Origin: Lucifuga dentata
Taxonomy: Eukaryota; Chordata; Actinopteri; Ophidiiformes; Bythitidae
Direction of reading: 5' to 3'
Assembly: GCA_014773175.1 (NCBI GenBank)
Contig: VXCM01000989.1
Span: forward strand, 539,976 to 603,975
Length of the DNA: 64,000 nt
The number at the start of each line of letters is the position of its first letter. Positions within the stretch are counted from its first letter, which is position 1. A program made the position numbers and the translations under genes. The notes beneath the pieces are model-generated. The model did no database searches. It saw nothing but the letters and a program-made list of their open reading frames with translations, and had not been told where the DNA came from. Below are positions 1 through 11,700 of the stretch, one piece after another.

Positions 1-790
1 GGCAACAAGTTTTAGGTTGGCTTTAGATTAATAGACGTGTGACAGACAGGATGTGGACACAGATTTTTCTTTTTTGTCAGGAAAAATGTACGGTATTTTT
101 CTTCTCAGTGTATTTGAGCTGATGGGAGAGTACCGGTATTTTTTTGAAAAGAAAATGTCCTCGTGTTGCAGTGAAAACATCACGCCATGCTTCTCTGCTC
201 TCCAAAATTAAATCAATATCAACATGTAATCTCTTCGCATTATTTACGATGACTCTCCATGTTTAATATCTGGTATGTCTTCATGAATATTTTTATTGTC
301 GTTCCTGGTTTCTTTATGCTAAACTGATAATGAAGTTATGTTACCAGGGCACCTCGTGTCATTTTACAGGAATGATATTGTATTAACCGACTAAGAGAGA
401 CGACAAAACGACGGACTAAAGAAAGATGTCAGAGGTTATCGGACATCAGGATTAATGGGTAAATACATTTTAACTTCCTGTCTTCCATTACAGTGATGAC
501 ACATTACTTTTCACATTATTGAAAGCGACTTCCTTTGTGGCCATGAAGCCACATTGTCTGCTAGCTTGAATGTCTCGCAACATTCTTATTTCTACTGCCA
601 ATCCTGTAAAACGGCCAAACATAATGTCGTGATTCTGAACAAACACCTAAACCAGAAATGTTTTACCTGTTAGATAATGAGGACGTTTTTTCCTTGTTCT
701 CCATCTTTAGGAGCCTTCCTTCCCTGCTAGCGACAGAATTGTTGCTGTCTGTGTTCACAATCAGGTGTAAAAGAGTACAGTTAGCACTAA

Positions 791-870
791 GGCATCATGG
801 GAGTTGTAGTCAAAGTATGGTACATCTAAACAAGCGCTCGCCCACAATAGACTACAACTCCCATAATGCA
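791..870. promoter_or_regulatory. Inverted pair of ZNF143/THAP11-like sites
   Basis: ACTACAACTCCCATAATGC lies at 851-869 on the plus strand, and ACTACAACTCCCATGATGC on the minus strand at 810-792. Both match the long ZNF143 (Staf) promoter motif ACTACAAYTCCCARMATGC except T for R at one position. The two are 40 bases apart and face each other as an inverted repeat. Confidence 0.55.
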
Positions 871-910
871 TTGCTATCCCAAAGCAAGTCTAGTAATATC
901 AGCATCATAT

Positions 911-1332
911 AGGGCCTTTCCCAAAAGTGTTTGTAGCCACGTGCGAATAAATATTTGACTTTTATCATTGGAATATAGCATTTATTGCAAATAAAAACAT
1001 ATTTACATATTTTAATGAACATCTTTAGCTACAATACGCTTTTAATAAATTATCTGTCATTGCTTTAATTGTAGTATAAAATAATTTTCATGTATATCAC
1101 AATTATATGTCCGTTACATGTAAAATATATGCGTAATTTTACATATATATTTCAAATTATTTATATAGTTGACTTAATCACAGCTGTTAAACAGAAGTTG
1201 CTTTATTCTTAAATAAGCTAGTAAATCTAAAGATTATGTCACGGTTCCAGCGGCACTAAAAATTCTACATAATGATCATATAGCGTGTAGATCTAAGCTA
1301 CCTCATACACTGTTAATAATGGGAAAGGCCCT
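911..1332. mobile_element. Short inverted-repeat element (MITE-like)
   Basis: Perfect 12-base terminal inverted repeats AGGGCCTTTCCC (911-922) and GGGAAAGGCCCT (1321-1332), flanked by TAT on both sides. The interior is strongly AT-rich and non-coding. A 3-base TWA-like duplication points to PIF/Harbinger, but the family is not certain. Confidence 0.5.
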
Positions 1333-1485
1333 TATATGACTATGAATACTGTATGTGTAGCACAGTTAGGAAACTATTCTACCCTTTTTTATTTGGAAAT
1401 ATTACATCCATACTGTTAGATTCAATTCATTTTTTCATCAATTACACAATAATCCATAATCAGATAGCATATTTGCTCAGTTGAG

Positions 1486-1830
1486 CTGGGTGACAAGCTC
1501 TAGGATAATTCTTGGTGGTTCCAAATTTCTTTCAAGAATGATGGGAGTCACCGTGCTCTTCAGGATCTTCAAAGCTGGAGATGTTTTTTCTGCTTCTATA
1601 TCTATGCCTTTACAAAAATGTTGTTTCAGAGGTCTATGGCCATTTCCTTTGACCTCAGGATTGTCAGCTGTGGGCCCTTACATAGGCAGATGTGTGCCTT
1701 TACAAATCATGTCCAATCAGTTCAATTTACCAGAGATGGACTGGGATGATCATGCAAACCAGATACAAGGGTAGCTCAATTTCTAGTGTTATAGCAAAGG
1801 GTGTGAATACTTCTTTTATCTTCTTTATTT
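1486..1830 (-). mobile_element. Degraded Tc1-like transposon end
   Basis: Contains the words AGCTCTAGGATAATTCTTGG, CAAATCATGTCCAATCAGTT and AGCAAAGGGTGTGAATACTT, closely resembling the end of the abundant fish Tc1-type element whose transposase lies on the opposite strand. Recognised from memory of that family. No intact transposase remains. Confidence 0.6.
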
Positions 1831-1899
1831 TCGATAAACTTGGGGGGGGGAGTTACATCACTGTAATACAGATACAGTTATTACAATAAAAATTGACAC

Positions 1900-4800
1900 A
1901 GCTGATGCAAATTTAGTCAACAACATTTTATTAATTAGTTAGGGGATACTAATGCACAGGTAATACAACAAGTTTGGGAAAAACCGTAACAGTTCAGACT
2001 CAAAGGAAGCACGCTGCCTCCATTGTTGGGTACTATACAGCCTAAATTCAGATATGGAAACCTTTAATATATCATTAGTCTCATTTCACCTGCTACCTAT
2101 CATTCCATTATGAGTTATAACATCATCTCTTAAAACCCTCAATGGTTTCATTAGAGTGGCCCATACAACAGAGGTGGATGCCATGTCTTGCTGCAGAAGC
2201 ATACATACAAAATGAACCCCTGTTGTCCAAATAAAATAGTAAAATCCTTAAGCTGTATAGGGGCATTTCTAAGGATTTACCTTAGTTTGGGAAATAACAT
2301 TGCTGACAAAGGGAAGACACTTGAGCCTGCTGTTTCCCCAGATACAAAAGTCACACCACACAGTCCAGGTAACTAGAAAGCTCCAACAACACTCCTATTT
2401 CAAGCCTATTTCATGGTATAGTAAGTGCACTAAATACAGAAACAAACATACATATGCCTTGTTGTCCCATATTGAATAGATAATAATAAAGGACTCTCTC
2501 CATGTGTTTGTCATCGTGTACTGAAAAAGCTCAATTTATGTGCATCATCAAAATGGATAAAATAACAGTGTATGCCAACACATAGGCCTACAATGTTTTT
2601 GTGGTCTACAAATTTTTTTTTAATCTTTTTAAAATATTCTGTAATATGTAAAAACCATTTTCAAAGCAAACAAAAGTAGGGGAGTGAAAAAGCCATACAA
2701 CTTTGAGAATACACATCAATATCAAAATATCAGCAAGCCAACAAAAACCAGCTAAATATGGTGTATTGCTGTACTCTCTAAACATGTTGCAGTTAGCTCA
2801 CACTGCGGGATAGATATGTGTTTTCCACATCATAGGAAGACAGATAGTAAAGGGTGTGATAAAATAGAAAATACTCACTGTTAAAAGCAGTGCTAAACTA
2901 TCATATTGCAACACCAAAGCTTGTCAGGTAAACACGGTCAATGTGGCGTTATTAATGAAAAAATAACAAGCAGCTGATGAATTGATTCTGTGCCACAGCA
3001 TAACACTCAAGAAGAAAGTGTTACCATTTTGACATCCAGTCATTACAAAGGTGCTAAATGTTTAACACACACACGCACACACACAACTTGCACTGAAAAG
3101 GTCAGAGGGTACATCAGCGCTTGTATAACATACGGTCTCCATCAGCTAAACCTGGATAAAAGGGTCCATCCCACTACCAGAGACAGACACATGCATAATC
3201 ATCCCGCCTGAATGTACTCCATCAGGTGATTAAAATGGAGCAACTCAGGTCAAATCTTTGCTTTACAATATAAAAGGTCACGGCGTAGGGATGATTCCAC
3301 CTGGGACACATAGAAATGTCAAATTCAATATTTCCTTGAAAATTCTCTGTTTACATCAGTGCTTGATTTAAATGATGACTTTGACATTTGTTTGTCAGAG
3401 GACTTGCCAGTAGTGAGAGAATGGCAGGATGAATTATCGTACGTGCTAAGTCGTTTTAGGTCCTTAAGGTAGAATGGCAAGTAAAGCACCCTTAGTATCT
3501 TATCAGAATATCTGCACATCACAACTTTATCCAAAGCTATCAGATTGCTATCTAGGTAATACACACAAGAGAATATAAAATAGATTTATGATCTTTCTTT
3601 CTTTTCTTTTCTTTTTTTTTTAACCAAGCAAGTCATCACTTATTAGGACATACACTGCAAATATAAAGCAAATATTTATGGAATTTTAATTTGCTCAAAT
3701 CATTAATATAACAGTGAATTCAAGTATCTACTTTAAATGTTAGAGTGAAAATATTATTCTCTGATTGCACACATTTAGATTTGAAATGAAACGTGATAAT
3801 ATGTTTTTATTTTTTTTTAAATCTTCAGTTAAATTAACTTTTGAACTTTTAGAGCAGCCTTGAATTCAACAAGACCAGTTATGGCTTTGTATGATGAGTC
3901 ATAATTATATAGTCATGTTGGATTATTGATACTAAATAGAAAGCGTCAATCATGCTGCTCAGTACTCTTTTAAAGATAAATTTAGTTTTATTTTCATTTT
4001 AATGAGAGTAAATCCCATTTCTGTGCCTTACAGCAACTACGTTAAGTTGAATATTCCTGAAGTGCAAAAATACAAGAGGGGAGTGAGAAGGGTTAGAAGT
4101 TAAAGTGCAAGGCAATAGCTTTGAGTGACCAGGAATTAATTCATTTACATTATACATGAATCCTCATTTGCAGGTTTTCTGCTTAATAAAAGATTATCTT
4201 CCTCAGATTCTCTATAAAAGATAGTATTTTTCTCTCTCCTAAGCTCTTTGATTCAAGCTAAAGCAGTAGCCAGAGACATATGGTCTCCTTTAAAATGGTG
4301 TTATCGCATTTGATTGTGCAGCAATGGTGCAACAAGCTTCACATAAAATTCATCCGTCTGTCCAACACTTTGCATTTATAAGTCCTATTTTTGACAGAAC
4401 ACTTCAAGTTTTCTTGATCAATTAAAAAATGTCTATTCGGAGTTATTGTAGCTGAATAATATATCATAAAGATATAATTTTCAAATATTGTCACTTTTTT
4501 GTGGCTATTCTGCTTATTAACTTCAGTGTTGTCAAAGCAGAACTGTAGGGAAAAGAAGAATGAAATATGATTAACAACTGACAAATGACAAACATTTTAG
4601 CTTATAAGACCTTTGCTTATTGAAAACATAAAAAAATGAAAAATAAATCAAGGTAAAAACAACATTGCACTATAGCACACACTGCAAAAATTCTGATTGT
4701 GATCCAATTTGACATGTCAGATTTGAAAATAACAGATGGCATCATTGCTTCGAGTATATAGATATATAGATATTGTTTATGTACACAGTACACTATATCA

Positions 4801-5311
4801 ATGAAAAATGTGAAAACACTAGCTATCATTAAATGACTTCACCATGCTAATAGAATATTGTTTTAAAACCTCTAAAACACAACATGGAACTTGTAGAGAC
4901 AATTATTCTCCATTAGTTTGAATACTATTTCAATTGAGACAATGCTATTCAAGGAGAAATGAGGATTTATCATTGTTACTACTGACGCCCCTGTTGTGAG
5001 TACAGAAACTGAAATGTGTGCCTTAAAAAGGAGACAAAGGTGAAATGGAGAAATAAAGCACTACTGTTACAGGAGTACAGTTCATAACAGCAGAGACATG
5101 AACTATGGGCTTCAAAATCTGTACTAAATGTTTTACTCCTTAATGCTTGATTTAGCGTTTTTTGTTTTATTTTTTGTTTTGTTTGTTTTTTTTTTTGTTT
5201 TTTGTTTTTCTCAGTGCCAAAGTCCTTGTGGAGTTAGAAAGGTCTTTTTTCTTCCTGGCATAACATTAACAGTTAGCATCCTCTCTGGCTCCTGGGTCGA
5301 CAGAAGCAGAG
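1900..5311 (-). other. znf512b: Probable ZNF512B 3' UTR and downstream flank
   Basis: No coding region seen on either strand. AT-rich, with T runs on the plus strand. Minus-strand AATAAA signals appear at about 5166 and 1927 (TTTATT on the plus strand). A 3' UTR of up to 3.4 kb would resemble the long human one, but the end is not fixed by sequence alone. Confidence 0.4.
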
Positions 5312-5646
5312 CTACTCTGACAATGACAGCCTCTTGGGTTTTCTCTGTCTGGCGGCGGATGCATTTGGCTGTCTGTTTTGGCCTGAATTATCACTTTCTG
5401 TTGGGTCGGAGATCTGGATGGGGGTCTGTGTTGGGCCAGGGGAGGGGATCGCGTCAGGGGTTGAGTTTAGAGTAGTGGTTGGTGTGGGAGTTTTTGTTTC
5501 GAGAGGGGCAATCGCTGGGGGACGCTCTTTGGGCTTGCGACCCCTTTTCTTGCCGGTGGTGGCGCCGTTCCTCACCTCGGCTGTGATCTCATTGCTCTCT
5601 GGTGTTTTAATCTTGCTGCTGCTGCTGTTGCTGTTGCTGCTGCTGC

Positions 5647-5684
<38 letters not shown>

Positions 5685-5716
5685 GCCACGTGACTGGCTG
5701 TTGCACGGAACCAGTT
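5312..5716 (-). CDS. znf512b: ZNF512B terminal coding exon with poly-Ser/Asn tract and RGRKP patch
   Basis: Phase 0 acceptor (CTTAG|AAC). Starts [11 protein letters not shown], matching human ENWFRTSADP, so the acceptor is secure. A Ser/Asn run follows, coded by AGC and AAC triplets, then [30 protein letters not shown] is an AT-hook-like RGRKP core shared with human. The tail is Thr/Pro-rich ([15 protein letters not shown]) and basic at the end ([12 protein letters not shown]). The stop is TAG at 5314-5312. The leucine-rich open frame on the plus strand over 5334-5693 is its antisense shadow. Confidence 0.95.
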
Positions 5717-8700
5717 CTAAGATCAATCCATCAGACACAGAGACGCTGATCAAATTGAAAAAAGCATATGCACGAGCAAAGCTGTGTAACTTTCTGATTG
5801 TAGTTAGTGACTGAACAATGGTTGTTTCATACTACAGAGAATCTGAAATCACAAGGGATTGAATTTTTTATTATCTTGTAGAGCAAGATTTAATTTTTGG
5901 GAACAAGATCCATATTTGGATGATCCATGTCGGTTTTCACATTATAATGACTTATTTTAATCGCACACATTGGTCCCTCAAGATTATAATAACTTATTCA
6001 CACAATATATGGAGCTTGCTCTCATGAGTTAATGACCATACCAGCCATTTTGCATGTTTGAGCCTAATATATTCAATTTTCATGCACATAAGGTACTGAC
6101 AATCATTTTCCAAAGGATAAAACTGTATTTCATCTTTCCTGATATTTTGCAAAATCTCTTAATCTTTCAAAATCAAATAAACACCCACCTTAAAAATCGA
6201 TGTTTTGCCTGCTAATAGTTACACAGCCCTATGAAGTCACAGTTGTTAAAATTTTTTGATAAACACAGGTCTTCTTTTGGGACTATAATCTCCGGTCATT
6301 CACTCCGCACTTTTTATTGCGCTTAAACACTAAAATGACATAATTTCTAAAAAAAAAAACCTAAATACATGTGTTGTTCACGATGATAGATTACCTATCC
6401 CAAGAATGTTTCAAGTTAATTGTAATAATGTACCAGAATGAACTGAAACCAATGGCGGTGTGGAAGGTAGGGGGAAAAAAACAATTTAACTCATTGTTAC
6501 AGTAGTATGCTTTGGGAAATGATTGTCAGTAACGTTATGTGTATGAAAATTGTATATATTAGGCTCAAACATGCAAAATGGGCAGTATGGTCCTTTAATA
6601 CCTTGTTCTCACAAGACAAAAAATGTAATTTTTTTTCTTTTTGTTTTGTTTTTTTGGTNGGGGGGGGGGGTTCTATTGTATTAACAGAAATGTAAATGTG
6701 TCTGTAAAAGCATTCATTACACATTAACTTACATCTCGGTTTGTTTCAGGCTGTTAATCACAGAAGACACTGTGACTGAATTTTGAGCCCACCTGTGAGT
6801 GTGTCTTGCTGATGTGGTACTTGACGCCGCTCTCTGAGCTGAACTCCTTCTGACAGATCAGACAAGTGTATTTCCCCAGCTCTCCACCACTCTGCAACAC
6901 ACACACAAATGCTTCTTATTAGGCTGAAAACAATCTCCACGCCAACACGGTGAAGCTGCAGCCATAATAATATCCCTGCGTTCTTAACTGTGCTGAAGAT
7001 TATTCAATAGGTTACAGTCAGAAGTTGTCAATCAACACCAGAAAGAGAAAGTAATATTTACATTCTCATGGATAATGACCCACTCAGCCTTTAACGTAGC
7101 GATGCTGTCATGTGCTGATGCATAAACACATTCTTCAATAGCTGTTTTTCAACCATGTTTTTGTTCTGCATTAACATACCTCCTATTTTAGAGTGCTACT
7201 TACCATATTGCTGCTGATTTAAGGAGTTATATGTATTAATGCAAAAAGGAAAAGCACACCATGGTAGTTGATGATGATTATTTTAAAGCTGTATGTGTAA
7301 ATTCATTCTCACTTTAAATCTTCATGATTTCTCTGTCTCCACCAGCCAAAACATCATGTGATGCATTCTGGATATCTAAGGTCAGCCAGCCAACATCTGT
7401 TTTGTCTGCTCTCCACACTGATATGTTTTTGTTTGTTGAATGTTTTTTGTAAATTCAATATCATGGCTGAGATGTCATATAATACGAGAGGCAGGAAGGT
7501 AATGATTGTCTAATGTTTCTAATCAACTGTCAAATGAAAAAAGCACATGATCAGCAAAGTGCTTCTCTCCAATTTGCCTCTCTCTAAGATAAGCCTGCTT
7601 TTCGATAACATCACTTAAAATATTCATATTTTTTCTGATACATACATGTTATCCTTTGTCAGGAAGTGCTGGACTGTTTAATTCTTGCATATGACACTGA
7701 TCCTTTTAAAGCACTAGTTGTGCTTGTGTTAGAAGACATTTTACATGACTGCATTGTTACTCATTGACTGTTACTGATTCATCTGAAAGCACAGGACAGC
7801 CAGTTACATTTCAAACCCCTCAGTAACTCCGTATGTACCATCTTGGTCTTACATATTTCTTATTTATCACTTTTACTCTTTTATCGACAAAGACAAGTGA
7901 AATTGGGTCTTGGCTGTGGGTGGGTATTTGCACCTGGCTGCAGTTGGCAAGGTGAGCTTTAAGTCCTGACACACTGGAGTAGATGGCCTCACAGCTCTGA
8001 AACCAAGCAGAGAGAAACGCTGAATGAGTAACGTAAACTCCCTTCAATCCATATTCATTGAAAGATTAATTGTTATGAATGATCTCTCAGTTAATGTACT
8101 CTTCTGTTCAAACACTTTTCTTTACATGGTGACATTAAACCGTGCAGTCAATGTTCGTACTTCATTAGTGCAGCAGATGAAGCCCTTCTCTTTGACTTGG
8201 TTCTTCCATGTCTCCAGTAGCTCTGCACTGAAGTTTGGGAGGCCAGGACGAGTGTAGTTTAACTAAACAAAAGGAGAATCTGTATCAGTATTCTATGGAT
8301 TTTCCTCTTTGTATATAAAAAAGAGAGACTGTAGGATATATTTATCAGTTTGATGTCTCATTTTCCAGCTTTTTGTGTGGCATCTGAGCGTTTGTCCTCA
8401 TCACGTAAAGGTTGGCTTCAAGTGTGCCTTTGGTAAATCTTTAGTTCTGGGGAGTGGCTTCTTGCAGTGTGTAATGTCTGTTCCTGTGTGTGAGTGAGTC
8501 CACGTTTATCTCAATGTTTACTACATGAATATGTATGTATGTGTGTGTATCTATGTGTGTGTGTAATGTACAGTATTTGCTCTCTGTCCTCACCCTTTTG
8601 CTGTCAGGCACCAGGTCATCCTTGATGCGGCGTTTGGTGCCCCAGTCCTTGGCTAGCTCATCCTCAGCAATCTCCTGGAGGTGGAACACCGCCACCTGAG

Positions 8701-11700
8701 CTGAGCGGCGCCTCACCCTGCCGCTGGGGGTCCGTTCAAAGTCCTCCCCCAAGCTCTCCTTCTGTGCTGCTTTTGCTCTCTCTCGCTCCCTCTCCTTTTC
8801 CTGCTCCTGCTCCTTTTCCCTCTCCTTCTCTCTGGCCTCCCTTTCCCTCTCCTTAGGCTGGCTCAGTGGTGCTCTTTCCTGCCACTCCTTCTTCTCTAGC
8901 TGGCTTTGCTCCTTTTGGCCTGCTGATGGAGACTCTTCAGAGACCATCTGGAGCAAAATAAGACACATGAGAGATAAGGCACAATTATTTTAGTGGAAAA
9001 TGGGGAAAGCTGGGAAGCATGAAAACCTCAATAACAGAGATAACAAAAATTTGGTTAAAGGACTATACCTTCCATTTTGCATGTTTGAGCCTAATATATT
9101 AAATTTTTATTACATGTAAGGTTACTGACAATCATTTCCCAAAGGATAAAATCGTATTTCAGCTTTCCTGATATTTTGCAAAATCTCTTAATCTTTCAAA
9201 ATCAAATATTCAAGGGATACACCCACCTTAAAAATCGATGTTTCGCCTGCTTATAGTTACGCAGCCTTATGAAGCCACAGTCATTTAAATTTTTTGATAA
9301 ACGCAGGTCTTCTTTTGGGACTATATTCCTTGGTGGAGACATACATTCACTCTGTGCTTTTTATTGCACTTAAATGCTAAAATTACGTAACTTCAACAAA
9401 ACCCTGAATACACTTCTTGTTCGCAATGACCTATCCCAAGAACATTTCAAGTATCAACAGGTTGATTTTAATAGTATACCAGAATGAACTGAAGCCAATG
9501 GCGGTCTGGAACGTAGAAAAAAAAAAAATTAACTCACCTTTCCAGTAGTATGCTTTGGGAAATGATTATCAGTAACCTTATGTGTATGAAAATTGAGTGT
9601 ATTAGGTTCAAACATGCAAAATGGATGGTATGGTCCTTTAAAGCTACACTTGCCAACACAATTAATAAATAATATTTTTCTTCACTGACTACATATACTG
9701 TACATATACTTTAAATGACTGTCTTGTTAGCTTATCTTACCCTCTCTTTGCCTGTGTTGTTGGTATCGGTGATGGTGTCCTTGCTATTGGTGGTGGTAGA
9801 CATGTTGGTGCTGATGGTGGGAGAGTGTTCAGTACGCACATGGTAGTCTCTGCCAGCCTTGGAGCGGTAGGACTTTCCACAGTACTGGCACACAAACATC
9901 GACTTGTCGTCCTCAGAGAGCTCTCTTCCACAGCGCTTCAGGTGGTATTGATAACCCATCATACTGGAGAAGTGAGCTGAGCAGCCCTGTATGGGTGCAT
10001 GTGTCAGTATGTGTGTGAGGCCAGTATATTATAGGGAGAGAAATGAGATGGAATGAAAACACACATTAAACAGGAAAGTGGGTAAGTAGAGCAGAGTGCG
10101 GTTTTAATGGAACACAATCATCTCATTTGGTCAATATTTTGTGGCTGCTGTTAAAAAGATGGAGGCAAGCAGAGGAAACGCCGCTCGTTTTTCAGCATGA
10201 AGAAATGTCACTGTGAGAGTCTCTCTTTTTTTTTTTTTCCNTTTTTTTTTTTTTCCACTGCTGCCTCTTCCTCTCTCTGCATTTTGCACTCTAGTGTGAG
10301 TAATGGGAAGTGGAGTGTTGATGTGGTTTTGGGCAACATGTCAAGAACAAGGCAAAAAAGAGGGAGAGAGGTATAAAGGGAGGGAGACTAACAAAAGAGG
10401 AGCCTAAGGAAACAGGGGAAACAAAAACTGGCTGAGAGAAGAGGGGAAAATGTGAAATGAAAGACAGCAAAGTTGGATAAATGGAAATACTGTTAAAGGA
10501 CACAGGAAAGGGAGCACGGTGAAGAAAAAGAGAAAGTGATACAGTAAGAAAGAAAGAGCGCATACCTCACTGGGACACTTGATTCGTCCCATCTGTTTGA
10601 GAACTCTGCGAAGCCTTTCTCTCTCCTCCTGCTCGTCCCCCGTCTGGCCTTCGCTCCTCGAGGGCTGTGGGGGAAACAAACATGGTGTCGCGTAAGCGTG
10701 GCCTGCCGCAACACCTCCCCCCTTCCTCCTGACTTTAAAAAAAAAATGGCAGCAAAAATGTGTTTTCCATCTCAAGCTCTCGNCCCCCCTTCCTCCTGAC
10801 TTTAAAAAAAAAATGGCAGCAAAAATGTGTTTTCCATCTCAAGCTCTCGTGCAGTGCCAGGATCATTAAATGGCTTCATGGTGAGGCTGTTACTCAAGGC
10901 GTGTTTATGACAACGGTCAAACTCATGTTTTGACTGGAGTGTCGGTTAGTGCCAAACCGCCAAGACCAGAACAACAGATGGTCAAGCTGCCAGGGAGAAA
11001 AAGAAGAGAAGTAAAGGTGACTGCAGACATTGCAGTCTTATTGGGGGAATCTCAGGGAAGTGAGCTTCATGTACTTTTCCATGTGTTCATACACACAAAA
11101 GACTGAAATGTCTGAAACACAAGCCCAGAGTTCTCTGAAGGCAACGATGAGATACCATCAGAGCACTTCACCAATTCTAGTAAACCGTGTCACACTCGAG
11201 CCTTCAGGCAAGAGAACAGACAGCAGCTCAGCCTTTGATTTACCCTGGCAGGGGAAGAATCCAGGAAACTCGATCGACGCGTATTCTTAATGCCTCTATC
11301 AGAGAGCACAAATGAAGAGTGAGGGAGAGAAAGAGAGCGAGAAAGCAGGCGGTGGTATCACAGTAGCAACTGCAACATCAAGGTCAATGTCAGCAGGTGA
11401 CCTCTGTCCTTCTGTTGGCCCACTGTGTTTTCCCACATAGCATTGGAGCTGTGCCATATGAATACACTCACAATAACCTGGACCTAGCATTTACAACAAC
11501 AGCAAACTGAATCAAACTTTAAAGCACATGTTGTGCTAGAGTGCAATACAATATACTGCATATGGAACTGATAGATCAATGTGAAATACATTGCCAAAGT
11601 AATTCAACTATTAATGGAAAGAAGAACGATACTAAACACAACAGTAGTTGTGAAAGAGGATAAATGAATCAGTAAAATTTATATTTTTCCACCGTACCCA

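Noticed and set aside
1..790. Possible exon of a neighbouring gene left of ZNF512B
   Set aside because: No frame with recognisable protein similarity and no paired splice sites; nothing supportable seen.
5334..5693. Plus-strand open frame with a leucine-rich hydrophobic end
   Set aside because: It is the antisense of the ZNF512B last exon; the leucines come from the CTG repeat.
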